Below are positions 13,170-36,300 of a DNA stretch of 64,000 nucleotides, one piece after another. The notes beneath the pieces are model-generated. The model had not been told where the DNA came from. It saw only the letters and a list, made by a program, of their open reading frames with translations, and made no database searches. A program made the translations under genes and the position numbers. Each line of letters begins with the position of its first letter. The stretch's first letter is position 1. Source of the DNA: Hymenolepis diminuta (lineage: Eukaryota; Platyhelminthes; Cestoda; Cyclophyllidea; Hymenolepididae); NCBI GenBank assembly GCA_900708905.1, contig CAADRB010000035.1, positions 629,276-693,275 on the forward strand. Direction: 5' to 3'.

Positions 13170-14393
13170 TTATTCATCAATGTAATCTCCATCAAGAGCA
13201 ACGCAATCATTCCAGCGCCGCTCTAACATTTCAATACCACTTTTGTAGAACGATTTATCTTTTGCCNNAAAATAGGCCTCAGTTTCAGCGATAACCTCTT
13301 CATTCGTGCGAAATTTCTTACCGGGGAGCATTCTTTTCAGGTCTGCAAACAGCCAGTAGTCGCTGGGAGCCAAATCTGGCGAATACGGTGGATGTGGGAG
13401 CAATTCAAAGTTCAATTCATGTAGTTTTGTCATTGTTTTGATAGACTTGTGACACGGTGCGTTGTCTTGATGAAACAAAATTATTTTCTTTGCCATATGC
13501 CGTCGTTTCTTTGTAATTTCGGCCTTCAAACCCTCCAATAACGCTATATTATATTCACTGTTAATGGTATTTCCTTTCTCAAGATAGTCGATGAATATTA
13601 CACCNNNNNNNNNNNNNNNNNNNNNNNNNNNNNNNNNNNNNNNNNNNNNNNNNNNNNNNNNNNNNNNNNNNNNNNNNNNNNNNNNNNNNNNNNNNNNNNN
13701 NNNNNNNNNNNNNNNNNNNNNNNNNNNNNNNNNNNNNNNNNNNNNNNNNNNNNNNNNNNNNNNNNNNNNNNNNNNNNNNNNNNNNNNNNNNNNNNNNNNN
13801 NNNNNNNNNNNNNNNNNNNNNNNNNNNNNNNNNNNNNNNNNNNNNNNNNNNNNNNNNNNNNNNNNNNNNNNNNNNNNNNNNNNNNNNNNNNNNNNNNNNN
13901 NNNNNNNNNNNNNNNNNNNNNNNNNNNNNNNNNNNNNNNNNNNNNNNNNNNNNNNNNNNNNNNNNNNNNNNNNNNNNNNNNNNNNNNNNNNNNNNNNNNN
14001 NNNNNNNNNNNNNNNNNNNNNNNNNNNNNNNNNNNNNNNNNNNNNNNNNNNNNNNNNNNNNNNNNNNNNNNNNNNNNNNNNNNNNNNNNNNNNNNNNNNN
14101 NNNNNNNNNNNNNNNNNNNNNNNNNNNNNNNNNNNNNNNNNNNNNNNNNNNNNNNNNNNNNNNNNNNNNNNNNNNNNNNNNNNNNNNNNNNNNNNNNNNN
14201 NNNNNNNNNNNNNNNNNNNNNNNNNNNNNNNNNNNNNNNNNNNNNNNNNNNNNNNNNNNNNNNNNNNNNNNNNNNNNNNNNNNNNNNNNNNNNNNNNNNN
14301 NNNNNNNNNNNNTAAAATTAAAACACGAAATTGTTTTTGATGCATTGTTTTGAAAATAACAAAAGTCGCGTCACTCTTAGCACAATAACTCAC
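13170..14393 (-). pseudogene. Mariner transposase, C-terminal part visible, centre unsequenced
   Basis: The readable C-terminal 140 residues contain the second and third residues of the catalytic triad: HQDNAPCHKS and, after exactly 34 intervening residues, SPDLAPSDYWLF. This is the DD34D signature of mariner transposases, enzymes that excise and reinsert the element at TA sites. The reading frame is open from the gap to the TAA at 13170-13172, apart from two N bases at 13267-13268. The N-terminal part between the gap and 14393 is only about 27 residues (it includes MHQKQFRVLI). Whether the copy is intact cannot be decided because the DNA-binding half and the first Asp are in the gap. Confidence 0.8.
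13605..14312. other. Assembly gap (708 N) inside the mariner element
   Basis: A run of undetermined bases replaces the central part of the transposase gene. A multi-copy repeat is a usual reason for such a gap. Confidence 0.99.
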
Positions 14394-14522
14394 AAACTAA
14401 TGAATAGAATATCATGAAGTTTTAACAGCAGTCTTTTGAAGGTTAGTATTAACAGAAAAAAGGGTGACCGCAATAAAACTAGCGCCATCTATGTGTTAGG
14501 CCCGGGACTTTTCAGCTCATGT

Positions 14523-16187
14523 ATTAACTGTTAATGATTTCTGATTGGTCGTTCATCCTACAGTCACACAATCACTCACACAGGATAAAACAGTCAGCGT
14601 CTCAAAGTCTAACCGACTTCGTCTGCCTATTATAATTTGGACTGTTCTCCTACGATTCTGACATCTTACTCTTTCCTCATAATTCTTTTTTCTTTCTCCC
14701 TGGTTCCTTCCCAATTGACCAGTATACGTTTTTCCAGCCCAATTCTTGTCGGATGTTCTCAATCAGGAAAGACTATCGTTTCCTGTTAGCCTTAGGAAGA
14801 TCATTAGTTCTATGAGGTGATATATATGTTACTTATTTTGGTCTAGCTCCTAGAGCAGCTTTACAATTGGGATTGCTTCAATCTTTGTCATCTTTAAAAT
14901 ATCTCAGCAGATGTCATCTAGCTATTTTTAGCTGTTAGAAGAGATTTTTTCCGTGGTAGCTTGACAACTCAGTCAATTTAATCAACTAGTTGTGATGTAC
15001 TTTTACATAATCACCTATAATATCTTCTTCAGACATTCAATAATTATATTGGGACATAAATATAAGCGGGAATTTGAAGGTTGGTAGCGGCCTCATGTTA
15101 AAACTACCGAATTTAGAATGGCTATAATTCCAGTCCGCTCTGGAGGTAATAAATGAATATGTGACTAAAGTGAAAACAATGGCAGTACTGCTATAGCCAG
15201 CAGATGTTTATCAACACATGACGATTAGAAATGATTGACTAGCGATAAGATCTCCACTACGGTGTCCACAGGTGGTCCGAACTGATCTGGCGATATGAGT
15301 GACTTGACTTATTCCATTTATTCGATGGATGGGGCCCGGTAGATCCTCAACGTTATTACAAGTACCCAAAAGTCCCAATGATTCAACTGAAAATTCCGTC
15401 ACATAAGTTCCAGGATGTGATATTATTTTATTTTAATAAAAATAACAACAAATTAGCACACGTCAGTTTTATATAGATAATTCTCTTGCTTTATCCGGAA
15501 GAAATGTTATAAATATAATAATATTATTAGGTTGGTAAGCGACAAATTTCTAACAAAAAATAGGTATCAAAATAGTCTGGACAAGTTAGGGTTTCACAAT
15601 GAAATACTAACAGTGAAGCTGCATTAATGAGGTAGCCCCACTAATTCTCCAAAACACATCTCGTTATATTTTAATACATTATTAACAAATACTTGGAATA
15701 AATACATAATTTCAACGTTCGAACTTTTAAAGCAAAGGCAAAGAGTGGTGATAATCCGAGTGTTTCTATTTAAAAGTAAATTTAGCTCGCCGGATATTGC
15801 ACAATAACATTATCGAAACAATCAAATGTCACATAGGTTGCTTGAGAATAAAATTACGATATAAAAATTAAAGAAAGACTTAGTGAGGAATTTTATAAAG
15901 GATATTATAAATTAGAGTACTCACGAAATTTGTTAGTCCTCGTTTTTTTTTATTCAGCCATAACAAAAACGATTGCTACATAAATTAAACATTAAACTAA
16001 TGAAATTTTTCTAGACAGATAGGTCTTTATTTCTTTTTTAAAATTATATTTAATATTACTTGCGTCATAATATACAAAAAGAAATTAATATGATGTTTTA
16101 TATGATCAACTGCCGCGTTATAGGCATCGATATTTATTGTGCCATCGTTTTGAATTTGCGTGCTGATATCGCGTGAAATTGTATGAT
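14523..16187. other. Intergenic stretch upstream of the Speedy gene
   Basis: No gene was recognised. It holds one copy of a dispersed repeat (about 14755-14935) and AT-rich sequence in front of the Speedy/RINGO start. The 63-codon minus-strand frame near 15211-15402 has no domain. Confidence 0.5.
14755..14935 (+). repeat. Dispersed repeat family 2, copy 1
   Basis: Shares an ordered series of words (TTCTCA, GGAAGACT or GAAAGACT, CTGTTAG, TTAGTTC, ATGA, GATATCT-like) with the copies at 29545 and 30868, and in the longer 30868 copy the similarity runs on through TTTA, GGGATT/GGATTA and CTCAG words for about 170 bp. No coding capacity is visible, so it looks like a non-autonomous element of unknown class. 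Confidence 0.45.
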
Positions 16188-17309
16188 ATGGACTGGTTCG
16201 ACGATATTAACGCAACTGTCGGCAGTCACTCAAATTTGGATGGATCAATATTAGTAAAGAAAAAAAATGTTAGATATACACCTTCAGAAAAATCTCATGC
16301 AGTATTCAATTCTTCCCGTATTAGCAAATGCTCACAAAAAACGCAACAGAGAGAAAGTCTTACAGTATCAGTGATTACCCGTGATCCTGAGCGCAGTATA
16401 TGTCTTATAAATCAAGAAGAAGTTGATCAGTTTATTAATTTGATTTGTAAGTTTTTACATAATTAAAATATATATTCTTGTTAGTATTTGACCCTGTTAT
16501 AAGTAAATTTCTTCAATTTGATAAGTGTTTCCGATATGCTGATAAAGTGAGTTTCTAAATCTAATTTATTCAATTAATTTATATGTATAGTATTTACTGG
16601 TGATGTCCTTCGTCTACTTCAAACGTTGCAATTTCTCTCTAAATGAGTATACACGGACTCACTTTTTCTGTTGCCTGTAAGTTTGCATTAGCTTTAATTT
16701 GCTGAAGTTATCTTGCTCACGATATTGAAGAAGATGATGAGGATTTAAAGTATGAAATTTTCCCTTGGGCTCTTGGAACCAACTGGAGGAATAAAATTTC
16801 ATCTTTTTTACAGAAGAAGGAACGTCTCTGGGCCCGAATGAATTATAGATCTATTGTGGGTGCTAAATGTTGTGATGATGTAGGTTATTTTATATATTTG
16901 TCAATTCAATAGTTACTTATGATTTTTGCTTGTGATGAAATATCCCGGCGAACTAGGCAGCCACATCATGGAGGTGCAAGAAGGACATACCTTAAAAGTC
17001 CCCTTTCAAACATGCCCAAAGGTCCTAAATCTTTGCCTCGGTAAATTAGCTTTGCTTAATCATTATTTTTGTAGCGAATGCAAATTATGCAACATGGTCG
17101 ACACTTGCTCTCCTGAACCTTGTTCTTTAGTAAGACAGTCTCTTGGAAATGAAAGTGGCACTGATGGGGCTTATTCTCATGGTGAACCCTTCTATTTCAA
17201 TGAGGTTTCTTATGAAGATGAAACCTGGCTCTCTCAAGAAACATTTCCCTCCGAAGCCACTTTCAATATTTATGCTGGTTCGTTTAATATTTTCCCTGAG
17301 ATTCCCTAA
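16188..17309 (+). CDS. Speedy/RINGO-family CDK activator
   Basis: Six exons give about 313 aa. The Speedy/RINGO core covers residues 75-195: INQEEVDQFINL, then FDPVISKFLQFDKCFRYADK, YLLVMSFVYFKRCNFSLNEY, the hallmark EEDDEDLKYEIFPWALG, then ERLWARMNYRSIVGAKCCDD. These follow vertebrate SPDYA block by block, including the acidic DMEED-like motif and the YEIFPWALGKNW motif. After the core come the Arg/His-rich QPHHGGARR (like VHHSGAVR in SPDYA) and a Cys pair ECKLC (like DCSLC). Speedy proteins bind and activate CDK1/2 without cyclin homology or activation-loop phosphorylation, acting in meiosis and telomere tethering; function in this animal is inferred. Start is the ATG at 16188, the first in frame with exon 1. 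Confidence 0.88.
16188..17309 (+). other. Exon map of the Speedy/RINGO gene
   Basis: Predicted coding exons: 16188-16446, 16485-16546, 16591-16676, 16708-16879, 16913-17040, 17075-17309. The introns are very small (38, 44, 31, 33 and 34 bp), all GT-AG, and all phases agree. The end is less certain: a strong acceptor (pyrimidine tract then CAG at 17406-17408) allows an alternative last exon 17409-17449 if a weak donor after 17277 is used. That would replace the last ten residues by a short acidic tail ending at a TGA. Confidence 0.75.
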
Positions 17310-17595
17310 AATTATTAATCTTGGCTATTTAACATTATTGCAAAATTTGATCTATTTGAATCTCCAAATATGATAATTCCGTATTATCAAGTTTTCTCTT
17401 TACTTCAGCTAAAAATAAAGTCGAATCTATGATGGAGGGTGAAGAATGAGAGAAGAAACAGAAGCACCTTATTTCCGAAATTGATAAAATTTGTAATAAT
17501 GTCCATTTTATAGTCTTTCATCATACTGTTTTGTTCCCCAAATTGTAAATAATTACGTTTAATTACATTTTGATTATCAATTTGTATCTTTTTTG

Positions 17596-17601
17596 AATAA
17601 A
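17596..17601 (+). terminator. Poly(A) signal of the Speedy gene
   Basis: AATAAA about 290 bp past the stop at 17309. A second AATAAA follows at 17633-17638. Either could serve, given the AT-rich context. Confidence 0.5.
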
Positions 17602-17639
17602 ATGTTGTTTACATTTTTCTATTTGTATCGTGAATAAAT

Positions 17640-19110
17640 ATCTCGGAATGCCAGAAATGCAATCCATGTAACGGGACAACGACAACATTTTTTTATTACT
17701 TTATAACATACATTTTTGCATCTTGTGATATAAACGTCCTGAACAGGGATTCATTCCTCTGATGATTCTTAATCGACACTCCAGAAGCCAAGTTAACAAT
17801 AACCAAATTTTCGAACTCGGTAAGTCCTATAATGCTCCCCGATAGAATCCGGAAGATAAATTCTTCTTTTGCATTGAAATTTAAAATTGCTCTTGACGCC
17901 AATTGTAGTATCTTCAGTGTTCCAGCTACGCTGTTAACCAAGAGTACTAATAGATGCCATGATGCATAGATGAACGAGTAAATGATTGACGAGCAAATGA
18001 TTAAAGCCGATTAATCGACTCATTCAACTACATGATTTTGCTCCTCTCTTATACTGCCGGGACATAAGCGTAAATACGGGCCATAATTTCATAATTTTGG
18101 GTTCATTAACACTGTTTAGACGTCCACACCCAGCTTTCTATTTCTCTCTCATCTCTCATGATTGGGTAATACACTAGTAGTTTAGGTCTTCCGATTTTGC
18201 GAGAGGCTGATGTGTTCTGTTAGGTTCGTAGGGAGTAAGCCCTAAGCTTCACTCGGTCGGACAAGTAAAGAAGGTTAACTATCATTTTTCAGTGCTACTT
18301 TAACTTTCCACCATCTATCCTGGAAGGTAACGTGAGATACATTTGTTTGTCATTGGCCCAATGGTCACTGTACATGTCTGCCACGTCAGAGTCCACGGGT
18401 TCAACGCCCGTCGGCTTGGTCAATCACATTGGTTATGTCTGGCTAACATGAAGGAAGGCAGAATTCAATTTTCTCACTAGGGAGTCTCCAAGATACCACC
18501 TACAGCTAAAGATGAGCGTTGAAAACCCTTTCCTAAATGGGCTTAGGAATCAATCAATTTGGTTGAAGAACCATTAATAAATAGTCCCTCAATTTATTAG
18601 CGCATTTTGTCATCTCATAGTGCTGTTACTAACACTTTAGAAAACTTTTCACGTAGTCAACAGGAGGCAAACAAAGCCAGTAGTGTAACCAGAGATAGTA
18701 CTAGGCTGTTATTACATCAACGTCATTATCAACAGCAGATTTCAGAATCATCATCACAGAGTCATAGAAGAAAAAAGACAAACACACAACAATCCCATTA
18801 AGGGAAAGCATTTAAATGGAAGAGAGAGAGGGAAAAGGAATTTCGTAAAAGAAGAAAGTGGGAAAATCATACTATTTGGAAATTAGAGATATGTAGAGAT
18901 CATGAGTTTGATTCCTTTTTTTGAAAATAGAGAAAATCAACTAGGTGAGAAGGACATGTGAGTTGGGATTAAGGATGGGTCGAGAGGATGAGAGTTACAT
19001 GCAAAAGAATGCCTAATTTCACAAAAAGAACAAAATATATTCGCTAAGGGGATGTAGGCAGATATAAGAACATGGAGCGAGGGAGGGAGATCAGGTAATC
19101 AGGGAGGCTT
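17640..19110. other. Intergenic stretch between the convergent Speedy and collagen IV chain A genes
   Basis: The two genes converge here. The left part is without recognised genes, the middle holds a SINE copy (18346-18500), and the right part is the 3' UTR of collagen chain A. On the minus strand an AATAAA (plus-strand 18593-18598) lies about 510 bp past the collagen stop and could be its poly(A) signal. Confidence 0.45.
18346..18500 (+). repeat. tRNA-derived SINE, copy 2 (best preserved head)
   Basis: A perfect RNA polymerase III A box (TGGCCCAATGG, 18354-18364) and B box (GGTTCAACGCC, 18398-18408) sit at tRNA-like spacing. The T arm folds perfectly, ACGGG with CCCGT around a 7-nt loop. 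No acceptor stem can be formed, so this is not a tRNA gene. Downstream come GTCTGGCTAA and a tail ending CTCACTAGGGAG, matching copies 1 and 3. Confidence 0.7.
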
Positions 19111-32262
<13,152 letters not shown>

Positions 32263-32275
32263 GTAGACGGTGTCT

Positions 32276-32277
32276 CT
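32276..32277 (-). promoter_or_regulatory. Splice acceptor just upstream of the chain A start (candidate trans-splice site)
   Basis: Reading on the minus strand, a T-rich tract (GGTTAATTTTTTTAG) ends in an AG 13 nt before the chain A ATG. The region behind it is the 315-bp gap after the chain B stop. An acceptor here with no room for an ordinary promoter and 5' exon fits spliced-leader addition, known in flatworms. A cis-spliced 5' UTR exon further upstream is the alternative. Confidence 0.5.
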
Positions 32278-32508
32278 AAAAAAATTAACCATTATTGCCT
32301 TAAGGAGAGACACATTCAAACAAGATCCCAAAAATTTCACGAGTTTTAACATGAATAGTCTTTGCATTTCCGAGACAATAAACACGTACAGGGGGTAAAG
32401 GGAGGGATGTAATAGAGGAAGCTTAGGGAAGGAGAGATTTCTGATGAGACAAAAAGAGCCTAATAAAGACGATAACTAAAGTATAGTTCATATTTTTGAT
32501 GTCGAGGA

Positions 32509-32514
32509 TTTATC
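32509..32514 (-). terminator. Possible non-canonical poly(A) signal of chain B
   Basis: No AATAAA or ATTAAA is visible on the minus strand in the 315 bp between the chain B stop and the chain A start. A GATAAA hexamer here, 63 bp past the stop, is the best candidate. Confidence 0.3.
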
Positions 32515-32577
32515 GCTGGCAGTGATTTTACTTGATGAGTTCATGATGGTATGTGTACTGAATCTTCTTCAAGACCT

Positions 32578-33358
32578 CTAGACCGGCATCTTCATGCAAA
32601 CTCGACATTTGCTAACACTATCCACCGTGGTTCCGGCTCCCGCTTTCAGAGTCAAACCGAGGGGTTTAGAGAACTGTTCTTCTATGCTCTCAGGTAGCGA
32701 ACGAAGATAATATACCTTCGCATCATTCCAGTAATGACAAGTTCCTGCATTATTATTGCATTCCAGGACTGGAGAGTGACGGAAATGTTCCAGACAACTT
32801 CCTGGAGAAGATAAGGGCTGGCCACCCCCGAATGCTCCCGAGGTATGCTGAAATTTAAATACCATTTCAAAACAAAAATCCAGAATTAAAATCTAAATCC
32901 CTATTTATGGAATAAAAACACACCAAGAGAAGGCTAACACCCGTCCACAGTTCCATCCAAGTATTTGGACAAGGCGTAAGAGTTCCAATTTGACTATGGA
33001 AAGCGAAGACGTGAGTTGGAGCTTCGCAAACGACACATCGGGAAATGCGACCCTCCAGTTCCTCAATCGCCAAGGGTTCCTCTGAAAGAGGTTTCAGTGT
33101 GGCTAACCAGTAGGATCTTTCATGACGCATATTGATGTGACAGATACTACCACTTTCACAGGCAGTCATTGGGTGAGTATTAAACCTTCGTAGACACGAA
33201 CTTGGGGCTCCAAGGTCCATACTATGAAGATAATCAACGCCTCCACCCATAAGATAACTGTATCCGTCATAGACAAAGTGTGTTCCAGCTGGGCATTCAA
33301 ATGGTCCTTCATCAGACTGGAAGTGTCTGGCGAAGAGTACATTTGTGTAATTGGTATG
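32578..33358 (-). other. NC1 (C4) domain of collagen IV chain B, last two exons
   Basis: Starts at [14 protein letters not shown] and holds twelve cysteines in the family pattern ([48 protein letters not shown]). TLKAG, the motif carrying Lys-211, is present. The Met-93 loop reads PLSEEPLA with no methionine. The last intron (32848-32923) falls at the same place as in chain A. Confidence 0.9.
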
Positions 33359-36300
33359 ACCAGGTGGTCCAGCTGGTCCAGATGGTCCTTGCTCACCAGG
33401 AGGTCCGATATTTCCTTTGGGCCCCTCTTCGCCCTCATCACCAGTTTCTCCTTGATCTCCAGGAGGTCCTTGAGGTCCTTCCTCCGTTCCTGCCTGTCCC
33501 TTTTCACCGACATCTCCAGGAGGTCCTTGGTTGCCCGGAGGTCCCATCTCTCCAGTTTCGCCAATTTCTCCCGGTTCTCCCTCATCACCCATATCACCTG
33601 GTTCTCCATCAGCAGCAAAACCAGAAACTCCTTTATTACCTTGTGGACCTTGGGGACCCTGGGGGCCCACTTCACCTTGTGGTCCCTCTTCTCCGCGTTC
33701 TCCACTGTCTCCAAAGTCACCTTCTTCACCGTCTGGACCAGGAGCGCCGTCTTCACCAGGGAGACCGGGATTTCCATCAGGACCAGGTTTGCCATCGACT
33801 CCACGAGGTCCGGGCTCTCCATCCCTTCCATGGAGTCCGGGTTCACCCCGATCGCCCTCCTCACCTGGCGGACCTTCATCTCCAGGTTCTCCCATTTCTG
33901 GAGCAACTGCTGGTTCACCAGCTTCTCCCGGGTCGCCAGGTTCTCCTGTTAAGTATAATGTCATGTTAATATTACTAATATTCGTTCAAAAAATCCTAAG
34001 TGGCATAACTAGATGATCACCAAGTGTGAAAACTTCTCAATGAGCTCCATTAAGTTAACAAATTTTAGTTGATTTCAATGGTGTAAATCCACAGTTTTCA
34101 GCTATCCAGAAATGAATAAACCAGTGGAACTGGTATGTAAGACTGGAATTAGGTCTTAACGTAAACGGTCATGAAACTACAAGAAAATTCAAATCCCCTT
34201 TCACGAAAATCAGAGCAATTGTCTCTCAAAACTGAGCTGTAACGCAAATGAACTCCTCAAGCATCCTGATGGTGTTAGGGACAAAGTGGCACAAATTGCA
34301 ATCTGCTCTCTTGAGATAATTATACTTTCAAGAAAGAAATCTTCTTATCATAACTTCCATTCCATTTTGTAATTGCAGTGTCTAAAATTATACTTCTTCA
34401 TGCCCAACTCACAATTGAATAGTAACGGATACTTTTTGTTGACCGAAGTGACTTAACATTAATAGTTATTAAAACGAGTTTTTTAATACTAAAACCAGTC
34501 CGAACACTGTGGGTGTACACTATGGTAAACTGTACTCACTCATTTTATGAAGAAGTTTAAATGAACCTGATTCTAGTGGTTTTAATATTAGAAACAATAA
34601 CAAGATAGTTTTACGGAGTAGAGATAAATGATAATAGAAAATAAGCAAGAAACAATTCTGGCCAAAACAGGCAAAGGTTTCCTTAAAGTTCTCGTTTACA
34701 ATGAGATGCTGGTAAAGAGCAATGCTGAAATACAACAGCACAATTAAAGAATCGCAATGAGCTATGCCACGTTAAATATATGGCTAGTAGTCACATCAAC
34801 TTACTCTTAGCTCCAAAGGGATACAAATAAGTAGAGGTTAAATACTCTACCACGGAACTGAATCAACTGGCAAAGAAGCTCGGAACAGTCTCATCGATGA
34901 ACCCAAGACCTAAATGATGAAGACATCAGAATGAACCCTTTCACTTGGCAGAATATGCACACCATTATACTCTTGAATTCAGATCAGGTAGGATTCTTGA
35001 TATCCTAACTTTATTACCGTTTACTACCGATCCACTCTTTAATGTTATACCTTATTGAGCTCGCTTGCTGCTCCACTCATTCAAATGCTTCCCCATGATT
35101 ATAAACTTACGTTTTTTCCCGTACCAGGTGCAAATGTAACACTCCTCTACCTGATTAAATTATATTAACCTCAATGTTGGGGACAAACAAAACACAAACT
35201 TATAGCCAAACCGAGGGGAAATCCTATTAAATATATTCTTTTTATGAACATTTTAGTGAACATAATCGGTTTCATTATTAGGAATTATTTAAAAACAGTT
35301 TAAAGATTCAAAAATTTTTCTTAAATTTTTATGTTTCTGTATTTGTGTAATTAATAATCGAAATTTGTTCGGATTTGCGATGAACGGTGTTCCGTGTGAT
35401 CTTCTACTTAATTTTAAACGAATTTAGCCATGTTAAACAGTAGACACAAGGTGGGAAAATTTCACAACTAAATAAGAATAAATTACAACAAATTATATCC
35501 ATCGAATTAAGTTCTGAAAGTCAAATATTCCCCAAATAGCCAATATATTAATGCAAAGTTCCAAGCCCGTAGATGTGAAGATATTCCTTCCAGTGAAATA
35601 CGTCATACATCCCTCAGATTGGTAACCTTTTATTTAAAAGAAAGTAGTATTACCAGGACGTTGGGGAGGGGTTAAGACTTCTAGCCAATCCGCTGAATGT
35701 GCATAACTCAACTGGCTAATTATTTGCCGCAAATACATTCAACTGACCGCAGCTCTCTGATTGGCTCCTGTGTTTTGCGCGCACCATCCACCGTTCAGGC
35801 CAAATGCGCACAAATATACAAATGCCCTCCAGTGCTGTACAGTAAATGTATAATTTGTATTTTGAGAGAAAAGAACAACTGGAATGCGGGGTATCTAAAG
35901 AGCACCCCTGTAGGTTGAAAACAGTCCGCATAGCAAAAGGGGAGAGGAATAAAGGAGTGGGAAATTTTCCGAACTTTTCACACTTTTTTTACTCATAAAG
36001 CTGAAATTGTCATTCATTGGTCTAAAAATCGACGACTACAAAATATTTATTTGGCTCATGCAATCAAATTATTTATTTATTTTTCTCCCTAAATTTATTG
36101 CACAAAATCATTGTAAGGTAAATAATATCTTTCAAACAATTTGTCGAACATTTTACGAGTTTGATCAGTAAATTTAGAAGAATTACTTATTTTAATTGTG
36201 TATTAAACTTTTAAGCACCAAATTATTACTCTGTTGATTTATCCATTATCACAGAAACTTTTATTTCACCATCGAATGAACTTAGAACTTTATATAACTT

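Larger units (their letters stand above)
13110..14522 (-). mobile_element. Mariner (Tc1/mariner, irritans-like) DNA transposon with internal assembly gap
   Basis: Both ends carry 29-bp terminal inverted repeats (13110-13138 and 14494-14522) that match at 26 of 29 positions, with the shared core GCTGAAAAGTCCC. The subterminal text CACATAGATGGCGC is typical of irritans-type mariners. Between the ends lies a transposase reading on the minus strand. Positions 13605-14312 are N, so only the two ends are known. The element is about 1.41 kb, close to the usual 1.3 kb of a full mariner. The flanking TA duplication is not clean at both ends. Confidence 0.9.

Noticed and set aside
16173..16187. Start of the Speedy protein at 16173
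   Set aside because: That codon is GTG, not ATG. The first in-frame ATG is at 16188.
16926..17040. Continuous Speedy coding in the frame running through 16926-17074
   Set aside because: The frame starting at 16913 aligns with the SPDYA tail (HHGGARR) and splices over a 34-bp intron, whereas the other frame shows no similarity.
17696..17941. An 81-codon minus-strand frame after the Speedy gene
   Set aside because: No domain and no splice partners, and it lies in AT-rich intergenic sequence.
18347..18418. A tRNA gene (perfect A and B boxes and T arm)
   Set aside because: The bases before the A box cannot pair with those after the T arm, so there is no acceptor stem. Similar copies with a common tail occur elsewhere, so it is a SINE.
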